Source: an uncultured delta proteobacterium
GTDB lineage: Bacteria > Myxococcota_A > Polyangia > Polyangiales > Polyangiaceae
DNA: 64,000 nt
Assembly: GCA_903906315.1 (NCBI GenBank)
Contig: CAIVJW010000156.1
Span: 41,161 to 105,160, forward strand
Direction: 5' to 3'
Positions within the stretch are counted from its first letter, which is position 1. Each line of letters begins with the position of its first letter. The translations under genes were made by a program, and so were the position numbers. The notes under the pieces are model-generated. The model searched no databases, was not told the origin of the DNA, and was given only the letters and a program-made list of their open reading frames with translations. Below are positions 27,160-35,449 of the stretch, one piece after another.

Positions 27160-28083
27160 TCACGGGAGGTCGAAGCCGATCCCGATCCCGGGCCCGCGGC
27201 CGTCCGGCGCGACCGTGGACACGCGAACCGCCGCGTCCCCTTCACGGTGCTTGACCAGCTCGCGGATGCCGAGCCCGACGAGCACGAGACTCCCGAGCTG
27301 GCACGCCGTATCGGCGGCGTAGTAGGCGATCCCGCCCGGTGTCAGGCTGTGATTCGCCAGGATCACCATCGGGCCCGCGATCGGGATCGCGGCCTCGGCC
27401 GTCGCGGACCCGCTGCTGCTCGCCGCCGTGATGGGGAGCGACAGCAGGTACGCGGCGCCAAAGAGGACGCCGGCCCCGATGAACATGGTCTTGGCCTGGC
27501 TCTTTCCGGTCTTCTCGTCGGGACCGACGGCACCCGCGCTCGCCGTGAGGACCAACGGGGCGCGGCCCGCCGTCGCGTCCGGCGGCGCGTCGGCGGCCGG
27601 CGGCCCGTACGTGCCGGGCGGGGCGTACGCGGCTGGCGGGGGAGCGGCGCCTGGAGGCGCGTCGGTGCCCGCCGGCGCGGGAGCGACGGGGACGGCCGCG
27701 AGGGGGAGCGCGGTCGTTGCCTTGCCGCCGGCGCGGCACCGAGAGGCGCTGCAGACCTGAGCCCCCGGGCAGTCGACGTCGGACTTGCAGGCTTGATCGG
27801 CCTTGCAGGCGGCCTCGATGCACAGCTGGGTCCCGGGACAATCGACGTCCGACTTGCACCCACGCTTGCGCGCCGCCGCGCACCGGCCGCGCTCGCAGGC
27901 CTGGCCCGCCGAGCACTCGACGTCCGTCGCGCATTGGGGCTCCCGGCAGGTGCCGCTATCGCAGATCCGGGGGGATTTGCACTGCTTGTCGACCTTGCAG
28001 TCGGCCAGGGCGCTCGAGGGGCGACCGAGCCAGACGGCGCTCGCGACGGAGACCAGCAAGAGGAGACGGGGGGCGAAGGTCAT
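27160..28083 (-). CDS. Secreted protein with repeated Cys-rich modules and two TM segments
   Basis: 307 residues. After the signal peptide (to SSALA) come four or five tandem copies of a ~20-residue four-Cys module: CKVDKQCKSPRICDSGTC, CATDVECSAGQACERGRC, CKSDVDCPGTQLCIEAAC and CKSDVDCPGAQVCSASRC. A Pro/Ala linker leads to two hydrophobic stretches (MFIGAGVLFGAAYLLSLPI; QLGSLVLVGLGI) and a tail ending GIGIGFDLP. The C-terminal half resembles that of the protein at 567-1268. No good ribosome binding site precedes the ATG. Function unknown. Confidence 0.75.
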   Translation of the reverse strand: MTFAPRLLLLVSVASAVWLGRPSSALADCKVDKQCKSPRICDSGTCREPQCATDVECSAGQACERGRCAAARKRGCKSDVDCPGTQLCIEAACKADQACKSDVDCPGAQVCSASRCRAGGKATTALPLAAVPVAPAPAGTDAPPGAAPPPAAYAPPGTYGPPAADAPPDATAGRAPLVLTASAGAVGPDEKTGKSQAKTMFIGAGVLFGAAYLLSLPITAASSSGSATAEAAIPIAGPMVILANHSLTPGGIAYYAADTACQLGSLVLVGLGIRELVKHREGDAAVRVSTVAPDGRGPGIGIGFDLP

Positions 28084-28624
28084 GGTGTTGCCCGCGATCG
28101 CGCGTGGCCCACCGAGCGGTCCGGGCGCGCGACATTGGAGGAGAGCCGCCCCGCGTCGGGCTGTGCGGCGAGGAAAGCTAGGACCTGCAGAAGGGCTTCT
28201 CGGTGTCTCTCGGGCGTTGCAGCGGACGCCGCCTGGGGCGGTCACGGGCGTGGCGGCTCGGGCGCCGCATTGTTTGCCACTCGCGGCGCCACCGAGCTGT
28301 CCGCGAACTACCGCCCGCGAGCACCGCCGGTGGCCGTCGCGGCGCCAACCGGCACCGCATGGTTCCCCTTTGAGCCCCCTCTCTCGGATCGAGATGCTGC
28401 CGGAAGTTCTCCGCTCTTTCAAGCGCGCAGGTGCCTCCGCGCGAAGTTGAACGTCGCGGACGCTGTGATCCAGGTTACGTGACGTGAGTTACGGTGGCCG
28501 CGAAACTCCGGATTCGTGAATGCCAGTCCGACTGACACTGATCGCCGGGCGCGGCGGGCTTGGCGGAGGGGTTCCGCCGACGCGACCGCACCGGGGCGGC
28601 AGGCCCGGCGGGCGGCCCCGCCGG
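28084..28624. other. Gene-free stretch between divergent/co-directional genes
   Basis: About 540 bases with no convincing gene on either strand. Near its right end the segment around 28477-28500 has imperfect repeats of TTACGTGACG and TGAGTTACGG, possibly operator-like but weak. No hairpin with a T tract was seen. Confidence 0.45.
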
Positions 28625-31135
28625 TCAGCCGTCCGCGCGTGGCAAGTCGACCGTGAACACCGCGCCGTCGGCCGCGTTCCGGACCGACAGCCGCGCGCGG
28701 CAGTGGCCCTCGAGGATCAGCTTCGACACGTAGAGGCCGATGCCCGTGCCGGTCGCGAGCTTCGTGGTGACGTACGGCTCGAAGACGCGGTCCATGAGGG
28801 CCGAGTCGACGCCGCCTCCGTCGTCGCGCACCTCGATCCGCACGCGGTCGCCCGCCGGCTCGACCGTCACGACGATCGTGCCGCCTCCACCGTCGCGGGC
28901 GCGCCGCTCGACGATCGCCTCGCGCGCGTTGTTCACGAGGTTGTGGATCACGTGCTCGAGCTCGTTGCGGCGCGCCCGGATCGTGCGGCCCGCGCAAGCG
29001 CCGACCTCGGCCGTCGGCTGCGAGGCGCGCCCGGCCTCGCCCGGCAGCAGCCGCCAGGTGATCTGCGCGTTCGCGAGCTGCGCCGAGAGCAGGCGGAGCA
29101 CGTCGCCCGCCGCGAGCGTCGCGTCGAACGTGGTCTCCTCCCGGTCGGGCAGGAAGAACGCGCGAAAGTCCTCGATCGTCGTCGACATCTGCCGGATCTG
29201 CGCCATCGCCCGGTCGACCGACTGGTCGACGCTCGAGGCGGCGCTCCGCGGCCCCGCGTCGACCTCGTCGCGCAGGTTCTGGACGATGAGCGCGAGCGAG
29301 TTCAACGGCTGGCGCCACTGGTGCGCGATCGCGCCGATCATCTCGCCCATTGCCGCGAGCTTGGATTGCTGCGCCAGCAGGTGCTCGTGGCGCTGCCGGT
29401 GCGCCACCTCGCCCGCGACGCGCTGCTCGAGCTCGGACGTCAGCGCCTCGAGCTGGCGCGTCTTGTCGACGAGCTCGCGCGTCCGATCCGCGACGCGGTC
29501 CTCGAGGCGCGCGTTCGTCGCCTTGATCGTCGTCACGCGCTCGCGCAGCGCGTCGGCCGTGTGGCGGAAGTTCGCCACGAGCGCGCTCATCTCCTCGATG
29601 CGGCTCACGGGCCACTCCGGCTCGCGCCCGTCCTCGATGCGCGCAGGCAGGTCACGCGAGATCGCGGCGAGCGTCCGCGGCGTGCCGGACAGGCCGCGAC
29701 TGACCAGCGTCGCGAACCCGAGCGAGACGGCGTAGAACGCCGCGACGAGCACGAGGTTGCGGCTGGTCGCGGCGTAGAGCGCGCGCTGCAGCGGCGCGAC
29801 GGGTCGCTCCATCTGCAGGACCCACGACGTGCCGGCGACGGGCCTGCGCGTGACGTAGAACGCGCTCCTCCAGGCCTCCATGCTCGAGACGAGCTTCTTC
29901 GCGTCGGGCACGAAGAGCGAGACGTCGTTTTCCGGGTCGATCACCCGCTGCGGGGCCAGCGGGGCGAGCGCGTCGAGCGGGCGGCGGCCCGGCGCGGTGC
30001 TGACGATCACCCGCCCGTGCGGGTCGGTCACCGTCGCCGTGGCGCCCCCGAGGTGCCCGTGCTGCGTGAGGTGCGCGGCGAGCTTCGCGAGGTCGACCGC
30101 CCCGAGGCCGAACTCGCGGAGCGCGCCGCCCGCGAGGATGGGCGCGCTGATCGAGAAGAGGGGCGCGAAGACGCCGCCGCGTCCCATGAAGATCTCGGAG
30201 ACGACGGGCGCGCGCGTGCGCTGGATCTCGGCGAAATACGCCCGATCCGAGAAGTCGATCCCGATCGTCGACGCGCCGCGATCGTTTCGCGGCGGATCGA
30301 AGCCCACGGTGCGGGCCGCCGCGTCGGCCACGTACACGTTGTGGAAGTCGGGGAACAGCGCCCGGAGCCGCGCGAGCTCGGCTTGCAGCTCGGGGCCCGG
30401 GCGGACGTCGGCGCGGAGCCCGGCATCGGCGATGGCCTGCGCGGCCTTTACGTGCCGCCCCACCCAGGCCCCCACGAGGCCCTCGACCTCCACGGCCTCG
30501 TGGGCAAGCGCGCGCGTGATCTCGGCCTGCCGAACGGTGCTCTCTCGGTGGTTGTCGACGACGATGACGGCGAGCATCGGCAGCACCAGCACCGCGGTCG
30601 TCAGCTGGAAGAGGACGTGCGCGGTCGGCAGGCCCTGCGGGTCCGGGCGCGACGCGAGCCAGCGCGACAGGGGGAGGTGATCGAGCAGGATGCTCGCCAC
30701 GAGCGCGTTCGAGATGCCGTTGAGGCTCTGCTTGAGGACGATGATGCCCGTCGCCTCGACGTCGAGGTGCATCGCACCGTGGTAGAAGATCGCGACCAGC
30801 GGCGCCCCGCACAGCAGCCAGAACGCGCCGTCGACGATCACGAGGTTCGTCCGCCCCCGCCTCCTGGCGACGGCGATCCACGCGGCCTCGCACGTGAAGA
30901 TCACGATCGCGTAGGGGTGATTCCAGATCACCCACGTGTAGCTCGCGGCGACCGCCGACGCGGCGACCCCCCACGCGGGACCGAAGAGGGCCAGCGTGAT
31001 GATGGAGAAGATCGAGCCGAAGAGGAACGCGACCGTGTAGCCGATGTTGACGCCGAAGACGTTGCCCAGGACGCCGAGCGCGGCGAGCGCCGTCACCGCG
31101 AGGATCGTCTTCGGGAGCTTTCCGGGGGGCGCCAT
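28625..31135 (-). CDS. Membrane-bound hybrid-sensor-type histidine kinase (no receiver)
   Basis: 836 residues. The N terminus has about five TM helices (from ILAVTALAALGVLGNVFG to VLFQLTTAVLVLPMLAVIVV). A periplasmic Cache-like sensor region follows (about 205-450, with FHNVYVADAAARTVGFDPPR and IGIDFSDRAYFAEIQ), then another TM (LVLVAAFYAVSLGFATLVS), a HAMP-like linker and a coiled coil. The kinase core has an H-box IAHQWRQPLNSLALIVQNLR (phosphorylated His about 605), N-box HVIHNLVNNAREAI, and G-boxes VRDDGGGVDSAL and GTGIGLYVSKLI. Divergent from the response regulator at 31290, its probable partner. Confidence 0.92.
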   Translation of the reverse strand: MAPPGKLPKTILAVTALAALGVLGNVFGVNIGYTVAFLFGSIFSIITLALFGPAWGVAASAVAASYTWVIWNHPYAIVIFTCEAAWIAVARRRGRTNLVIVDGAFWLLCGAPLVAIFYHGAMHLDVEATGIIVLKQSLNGISNALVASILLDHLPLSRWLASRPDPQGLPTAHVLFQLTTAVLVLPMLAVIVVDNHRESTVRQAEITRALAHEAVEVEGLVGAWVGRHVKAAQAIADAGLRADVRPGPELQAELARLRALFPDFHNVYVADAAARTVGFDPPRNDRGASTIGIDFSDRAYFAEIQRTRAPVVSEIFMGRGGVFAPLFSISAPILAGGALREFGLGAVDLAKLAAHLTQHGHLGGATATVTDPHGRVIVSTAPGRRPLDALAPLAPQRVIDPENDVSLFVPDAKKLVSSMEAWRSAFYVTRRPVAGTSWVLQMERPVAPLQRALYAATSRNLVLVAAFYAVSLGFATLVSRGLSGTPRTLAAISRDLPARIEDGREPEWPVSRIEEMSALVANFRHTADALRERVTTIKATNARLEDRVADRTRELVDKTRQLEALTSELEQRVAGEVAHRQRHEHLLAQQSKLAAMGEMIGAIAHQWRQPLNSLALIVQNLRDEVDAGPRSAASSVDQSVDRAMAQIRQMSTTIEDFRAFFLPDREETTFDATLAAGDVLRLLSAQLANAQITWRLLPGEAGRASQPTAEVGACAGRTIRARRNELEHVIHNLVNNAREAIVERRARDGGGGTIVVTVEPAGDRVRIEVRDDGGGVDSALMDRVFEPYVTTKLATGTGIGLYVSKLILEGHCRARLSVRNAADGAVFTVDLPRADG

Positions 31136-31289
31136 CGAGTCACCTCACCGTGACGGGCAACGAACGGCGCTGCCGGCTCGACCTTGACCAAGATTGTGCC
31201 CGGGGCGTCATGTTCCTCTCCGGAGCCCTCCGTTTGAGCTATGAGCACTCGGGTGGCGCGGCGGGGGCCCGAGCCACGAGGAGAGCCCG

Positions 31290-31919
31290 ATGCCCGATCG
31301 CCACGACCTCTCTCTGCTGTACGTGGAGGATGAGCCGGTCGCGCGCGAGGAGCTCGCGCGGTTCCTGCGTCGGCGCGTCCGCGAGGTCGTCGTCGCGGCC
31401 GATGGCGTCGCGGGGCTCGAGGCGTTCCGCGCGGCCCCCGTCGACGTCGTCGTCACCGACGTGCGGATGCCGAGGATGGACGGCCTGGCGATGGCGACCG
31501 AGCTGCGCGCGCTGGCGCCGGACGTGCTCGTGGTCGCGACGACGGCCCACAGCGACGCGACCTCGCTGCTGGCCGCGCTCGACGCGCAGATCGACCACTA
31601 CGTCGTCAAGCCGATCGACACGGACAGGCTCCTCGTGGCCCTCGCGCGCTGCGCCGAGCTCGTGGGCCACCGGCGCGCGGCTCGGCTGCACGCCGAGGAG
31701 CGAGATCGGCTCGTCGGCGAGCTCGAGGCCGCGCTCGCGAGCGTCAAGCGCCTCCGCGGCCTCCTGCCGATCTGCGCCTCGTGCAAGAAGATCCGCGACG
31801 ACCGCGGCTACTGGCGCCGACTCGAGGTGTTCTTCGAGGAGCACGCCGAGGTCGAGTTCTCGCACTCGATCTGCCCCGACTGCGAAAGCCGCCTCTACCC
31901 GGACCTCGGTCGCTCCTGA
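31290..31919 (+). CDS. Response regulator with C-terminal Cys-pair domain
   Basis: 209 residues; GAGGAG lies upstream of the ATG. The receiver domain (about 8-125) has the acidic pair VEDE, phospho-acceptor Asp57 in VVVTDVRMPRMDG, a T/S switch in TTAHSD and Lys in VVKPID. After a coiled coil comes LLPICASCKKIRDDRGYWRR ... EFSHSICPDCESRLYP, a conserved tail with C-x2-C...C-x2-C that may bind zinc; it occurs in many stand-alone regulators but has no assigned function. No DNA-binding domain. Pairs with the divergent histidine kinase; the last 25 bases overlap the convergent acyltransferase gene. Confidence 0.9.
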   Translation: MPDRHDLSLLYVEDEPVAREELARFLRRRVREVVVAADGVAGLEAFRAAPVDVVVTDVRMPRMDGLAMATELRALAPDVLVVATTAHSDATSLLAALDAQIDHYVVKPIDTDRLLVALARCAELVGHRRAARLHAEERDRLVGELEAALASVKRLRGLLPICASCKKIRDDRGYWRRLEVFFEEHAEVEFSHSICPDCESRLYPDLGRS

Positions 31920-33037
31920 GGCGCGACCGACCTCGGGCGCAGCCGATCGCGCAGCGCCAGGAGCGGCGTCTCGAAGTAGCGGAAGGAGACCGTCGCGACC
32001 CCGATGGACGCGGCGGTCGCGGCCAGGAAGACGGGCAGCGTGCCGGCGGACGCAGGCACGACCGCCTTCGCCGCGGTGATCATCGAGACGTGCACGAGGT
32101 ACACGCCGTAGCTCACGGCGCCGACGTGACGCAGCGGTGCGGCGTCGAGCGTGCGCGCGAGGCCGTGGTCGGGGCGGATCGCGCACGCGCCGACCAGCGC
32201 GGCCATCGCAGCGTGCACCGCGAAAAGCGGCGCGCCCTCCCACGCGACCAGCGCCGTGATCGTCGCGAGGGCGACGGGCGCGCTCGCGCGGCGGCCGATC
32301 ACGTGGGCCGACGCCGCGAACGAGGGCCCGTGGTCGAGCGCGAGCGCCAGGAGCGCGCCGAGCCCGATCGGCGCCGCGAAGCTCGTCACCATGCGCAGCG
32401 CGAGCGTCCCCGCGGGGAGCGCGGCGGCGAGGGCGCCCCGCTCGGCGGCGAGGTCGACGGCGATCGCCGCGATCATGGCCGCCGCGGGGAGGATCCGCCC
32501 GCGCGTGGCGCGGATCAGCGGCGGCCACAGGAGATAGAACTGCTCCTCGGTCGCGAGCGACCACGCGAACGCGAAGATGACCGGGTGCGGCGCGTCGAAG
32601 TCGACGAGCCAGTTGGCCGAGTACGTCGCGTAGTACGGCAGGCTCGCCAGGAAGTGGTCGCGCATGGGCGACGGCCCGAGCAGCAGCCACGCGCGCAGGG
32701 CGTAGATCGCCAGCACCGCGTAGTAGAGCGGGAAGATGCGCAAGCTGCGCCGCGCGTAGAAGCGGGCGAGCGACACGCGCCCGGTCGCCCGCCGCTCGCG
32801 CAGCAGCAGGGTCGTGATCAGGAAGCCGCTGATCGCGAAGAAGAGGTCGACGCCGAGCGGCCCCCTGCCGAGGATCCCCGGGAGCGGGCGGGGCGTCGCG
32901 TGGTGCCAGATGACCGGGACGACCGCGAGGCAGCGCAGCCCGTCGAGGGAGGGGAAGCGCGCGGCGGCGAGGAAGCTCGCGTGCGCGGGCACGGCCTCCG
33001 CGGGGGGCCTCGGATCGACGGCGGCCGCGTCCTGCAC
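31895..33037 (-). CDS. Membrane acyltransferase (OafA/YrhL, acyltransferase 3 family)
   Basis: 380 residues from GTG 33037, chosen because TAGGCT lies eight bases upstream; an in-frame ATG at 33055 would fall inside that element. Family hallmarks: FPSLDGLRCLAVVPVIWHHA (catalytic His region, about 27-46), GVDLFFAISGFLITTLLLRE (about 61-80) and FYARRSLRIFPLYY (about 92-105), followed by about ten TM helices. Transfers acetyl or other acyl groups to surface glycans or lipids. Its 3' end overlaps the convergent response regulator by 25 bases. Confidence 0.9.
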   Translation of the reverse strand: MQDAAAVDPRPPAEAVPAHASFLAAARFPSLDGLRCLAVVPVIWHHATPRPLPGILGRGPLGVDLFFAISGFLITTLLLRERRATGRVSLARFYARRSLRIFPLYYAVLAIYALRAWLLLGPSPMRDHFLASLPYYATYSANWLVDFDAPHPVIFAFAWSLATEEQFYLLWPPLIRATRGRILPAAAMIAAIAVDLAAERGALAAALPAGTLALRMVTSFAAPIGLGALLALALDHGPSFAASAHVIGRRASAPVALATITALVAWEGAPLFAVHAAMAALVGACAIRPDHGLARTLDAAPLRHVGAVSYGVYLVHVSMITAAKAVVPASAGTLPVFLAATAASIGVATVSFRYFETPLLALRDRLRPRSVAPQERPRSG

Positions 33038-33045
33038 GGCGGCGG

Positions 33046-33051
33046 AGCCTA
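33046..33051 (-). promoter_or_regulatory. -10-like TAGGCT, probable leaderless promoter
   Basis: Minus-strand TAGGCT eight bases before GTG 33037; the flanking sequence (GCTCCGCCGCC) resembles that before the starts at 6415 and 21496. Confidence 0.45.
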
Positions 33052-33109
33052 TCACCGCGCGCCCCGCCGCCCGCGTCGCTCGCAGGGGCCGAGATCGCGG
33101 GCGCCTCGC

Positions 33110-33916
33110 TCAGTCGAGGAGCTTCTTGCGCGCCGCGGCCTGGATCGGCGCGCGGGTGTGCGAGTCCTTGGCCACCAGCCGCAGCTCCGACAACGACAGG
33201 CTGTCGAGGAGCTTGATCGCGGTCGGCACCGGCGTCTTCGGGTTGCGCACGATCGCCTGCGCGATCTCGGGCCGGCCCGCCCACTCGCGGCGCTGCGCGA
33301 TGGCCGCCAGGAGGTCGGGCGAGACCGTCGTCATCTTCGCCATCGACGCGATCTCGTCGAGCTGGAGATTCGGGTTCTTGAGGACGTGCACGTGCACCAT
33401 CTTGTTGACGTCTCGCAGGATGGCCTGGCGCTCGTCGCGGCTGCCCTTGAGCGCGATCTGGATCTTCTCCTGGCTCGTCATCGCCGCCAGCTTGCGCTGC
33501 GCGTCGACGGGCTCCGCCTTCGCGCGCGCCGCCGTCCGCTCGGACGCGGGATCCTCCTCGGTCGTGGGCGCTTCCTCGGGCGCGGGGTCGAGCGGGGTCC
33601 CGCCGAGGGCGTGAGCCGGCTCGGGGCCGTCGGCCTCGCCGGCGGCGCGCGCCGCCTCCACGAGCGGCGCGATCGCGGCGAGCCCCGAGGCGTCGAACGC
33701 GAGCGCCAGGCCCACGCCCGGGAACACCTGCACGACCGTGGCCGCGACCGTCACGCGCGCGCGGTCCGGCGCGACGATCTCGAGATCGGCAGGCTGGAAC
33801 TGCGTCGCGCCGCCCGGCGGCTCGAACCGCACGAGCAGCCCACGCCGCGCGAGCTGTTGATCGAAGTCGCGGACGAGATCCTGGGGGCGCTGGTAGTGGA
33901 CGCGGAGATGCACCAT
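33110..33916 (-). CDS. PilZ-like N-terminal domain with helical-repeat C terminus
   Basis: 268 residues. The N terminus (VHLRVHYQRPQDLVRDFDQQ, then RRGLLVRFEPP and VTVAATVVQVFPGVGLALAF) resembles the degenerate PilZ-type domain common in deltaproteobacteria, without the R-x3-R/D-x-S-x2-G c-di-GMP residues. A charged Pro/Glu linker leads to a helical C-terminal part with HEAT-like repeats (NKMVHVHVLKNPNLQLDEIA; EIAQAIVRNPKTPVPTAIKL). Start could be the ATG at 33916 or the adjoining GTG at 33913; TATGGT (33920-33925) precedes the GTG by six bases. Cytoplasmic; likely a scaffold or regulator. Confidence 0.75.
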   Translation of the reverse strand: MVHLRVHYQRPQDLVRDFDQQLARRGLLVRFEPPGGATQFQPADLEIVAPDRARVTVAATVVQVFPGVGLALAFDASGLAAIAPLVEAARAAGEADGPEPAHALGGTPLDPAPEEAPTTEEDPASERTAARAKAEPVDAQRKLAAMTSQEKIQIALKGSRDERQAILRDVNKMVHVHVLKNPNLQLDEIASMAKMTTVSPDLLAAIAQRREWAGRPEIAQAIVRNPKTPVPTAIKLLDSLSLSELRLVAKDSHTRAPIQAAARKKLLD

Positions 33917-33919
33917 CGG

Positions 33920-33925
33920 ACCATA
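33920..33925 (-). promoter_or_regulatory. -10-like TATGGT
   Basis: Minus strand, three bases before an ATG and six before a GTG. The spacing fits the other genes better if the GTG is used. Confidence 0.4.
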
Positions 33926-34040
33926 GCGCGAACGCCCCCGCCGCGCGCGCCGCACCGGGCCCACGGCGCCGATCCGGGCACGAGCCGAAACGGCCTCCTC
34001 GCGCCGATTGCGCTGGACCCGGCCGAGATCGCGCGCGGCC

Positions 34041-35342
34041 TCAGCGCGGCACGCCGGTGCCGATGCACACGCCGACCTCGAGCAGGATGTACATCAGCGC
34101 CTTCTCCTGCGGCTTGAGGTTGGTGAAGGACGCCTGATCCGCCTCCGTGTGATAGGTCGAGTACATCACGCGGCCGCACTGCTGCTCGAAGCTCACCGTC
34201 GCCGGGCGCCCCGAGGCCTCGACCCAGACCTTGGGCTTGATCGTCGCCGGGTTGCCGTCCGGGTCGATCCCGGGCGCGTCGTGCACGGCGGAGATCTGCA
34301 GGTAGTTCTTCTCCGCGTCGAAGGGGAGATCCCCCTGCGCCGCCATCCACGCCTCGAGGCCCGGATCCTTCGCCGTCGCCGCGCCGTTCCACTCGCCGAG
34401 CGTGCACGCCGACCCGAGGTCCGCGCTCTCGCCGACCCACGAGAGGAACCCAGGGAACGGCTGCCTCACGTACTCGTACGACCAGTCCGTGACGTAGAGC
34501 TTGCCGCCGCCGGCGACGAAGTCCGACAGGTTCTGCTTCACCTTCGAGTCGGCCGCGTCCCAGAAGTTGCTGCAGAGTGGATCGGCGCTCGAGTCGCCCG
34601 TGCAGGGCAGGAAGACGATGTTGTACTGCGACAGCGCGCCCGCGTCGGAGAGGAGCTTGGAGGCCGCGAGCCCCGTCGCCAGGGCGAAGCTCGCCTGATC
34701 GATCTCCGGTCGGCCGAGGAAGCCCTTCTTCAGCGTGCCGAGGCCGAGCTTGGCGAGCGTCACCTCGACCGAGTCCCACGCTCCCTGGACGACTGCCATT
34801 TTCGGAATGTGGTCGCCCGCTGCGTCGTCGGTCTTGCTCGGGAAGCGCGTCGACTCGGGCGGGACGGCGACGTCGCCCTCGGTGATCTCGACCGCGCGCA
34901 CGCGCCGAAACTGGCCCTTCTGCACGACGAGCTGCCAGGCGCCGAGGTACGGGCTGCCGAGGTCGAACGACCCGTCCGGCGCCGTGAGCACGTAGGGAGT
35001 CGCCGACGTCAGCTCGACGCAATGGTCGCAGAAGGCGTGATCGGGGATGGGCGGCGGCGTCTGCTGCGTCAGGTAGACGAGCGCGCCCGCGATGGGGATG
35101 GTGCCCTCCGGGGCGACGACCTTGCCCTTGAGGTGCGCCTTGGGCTTCGCGGGCGACCCGCCGTCGGCGAGCATCACCCCGCCCGACCCCGTCGTGCCGA
35201 TGCCGCCGGACCCGGACCCCCCGGCGCCGGCGCTCGCGCCGCCCGTGCCTCCGCCCTCGGCGGAGAGGTCGACCGTGTCACGATTGCACGCGAAGGCGAC
35301 GAGGCAAGCCGTGGCGAGGGAGGCGAGGACGGCGAGGCGCAT
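34041..35342 (-). CDS. Large lipoprotein with carboxypeptidase-regulatory-like and amidotransferase-like regions
   Basis: 433 residues. Signal peptide with lipobox LVAFAC (Cys19), then a Gly/Ser-rich linker (GGGTGGASAGAGGSGSGG). Residues ~65-140 look like a carboxypeptidase-regulatory-like beta sandwich (LKGKVVAPEGTIPIAGALVY, TAPDGSFDLGSPY). The rest has VFLPCTGDSS, DFVAGGGKLYVTDWSYEYV and GRVMYSTYHTEAD, resembling ThuA/amidotransferase-like folds used as binding modules. TAAATG seven bases before the ATG is a promoter candidate. Divergent from the MltD-like gene at 35450. Function unknown. Confidence 0.78.
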   Translation of the reverse strand: MRLAVLASLATACLVAFACNRDTVDLSAEGGGTGGASAGAGGSGSGGIGTTGSGGVMLADGGSPAKPKAHLKGKVVAPEGTIPIAGALVYLTQQTPPPIPDHAFCDHCVELTSATPYVLTAPDGSFDLGSPYLGAWQLVVQKGQFRRVRAVEITEGDVAVPPESTRFPSKTDDAAGDHIPKMAVVQGAWDSVEVTLAKLGLGTLKKGFLGRPEIDQASFALATGLAASKLLSDAGALSQYNIVFLPCTGDSSADPLCSNFWDAADSKVKQNLSDFVAGGGKLYVTDWSYEYVRQPFPGFLSWVGESADLGSACTLGEWNGAATAKDPGLEAWMAAQGDLPFDAEKNYLQISAVHDAPGIDPDGNPATIKPKVWVEASGRPATVSFEQQCGRVMYSTYHTEADQASFTNLKPQEKALMYILLEVGVCIGTGVPR

Positions 35343-35349
35343 GGCCGAC

Positions 35350-35355
35350 CATTTA
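35350..35355 (-). promoter_or_regulatory. -10-like TAAATG
   Basis: Minus strand, seven bases before ATG 35342; weaker match than the others. Confidence 0.3.
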
Positions 35356-35449
35356 CCACTGCGGGCGCGCGAGCACTGCGTGCGGCGCGCGTTTCCGGCC
35401 CCAAAGTTGACCTGGTTCGGGGGGCGTGGGAAACGAATCGCACCCGTTC

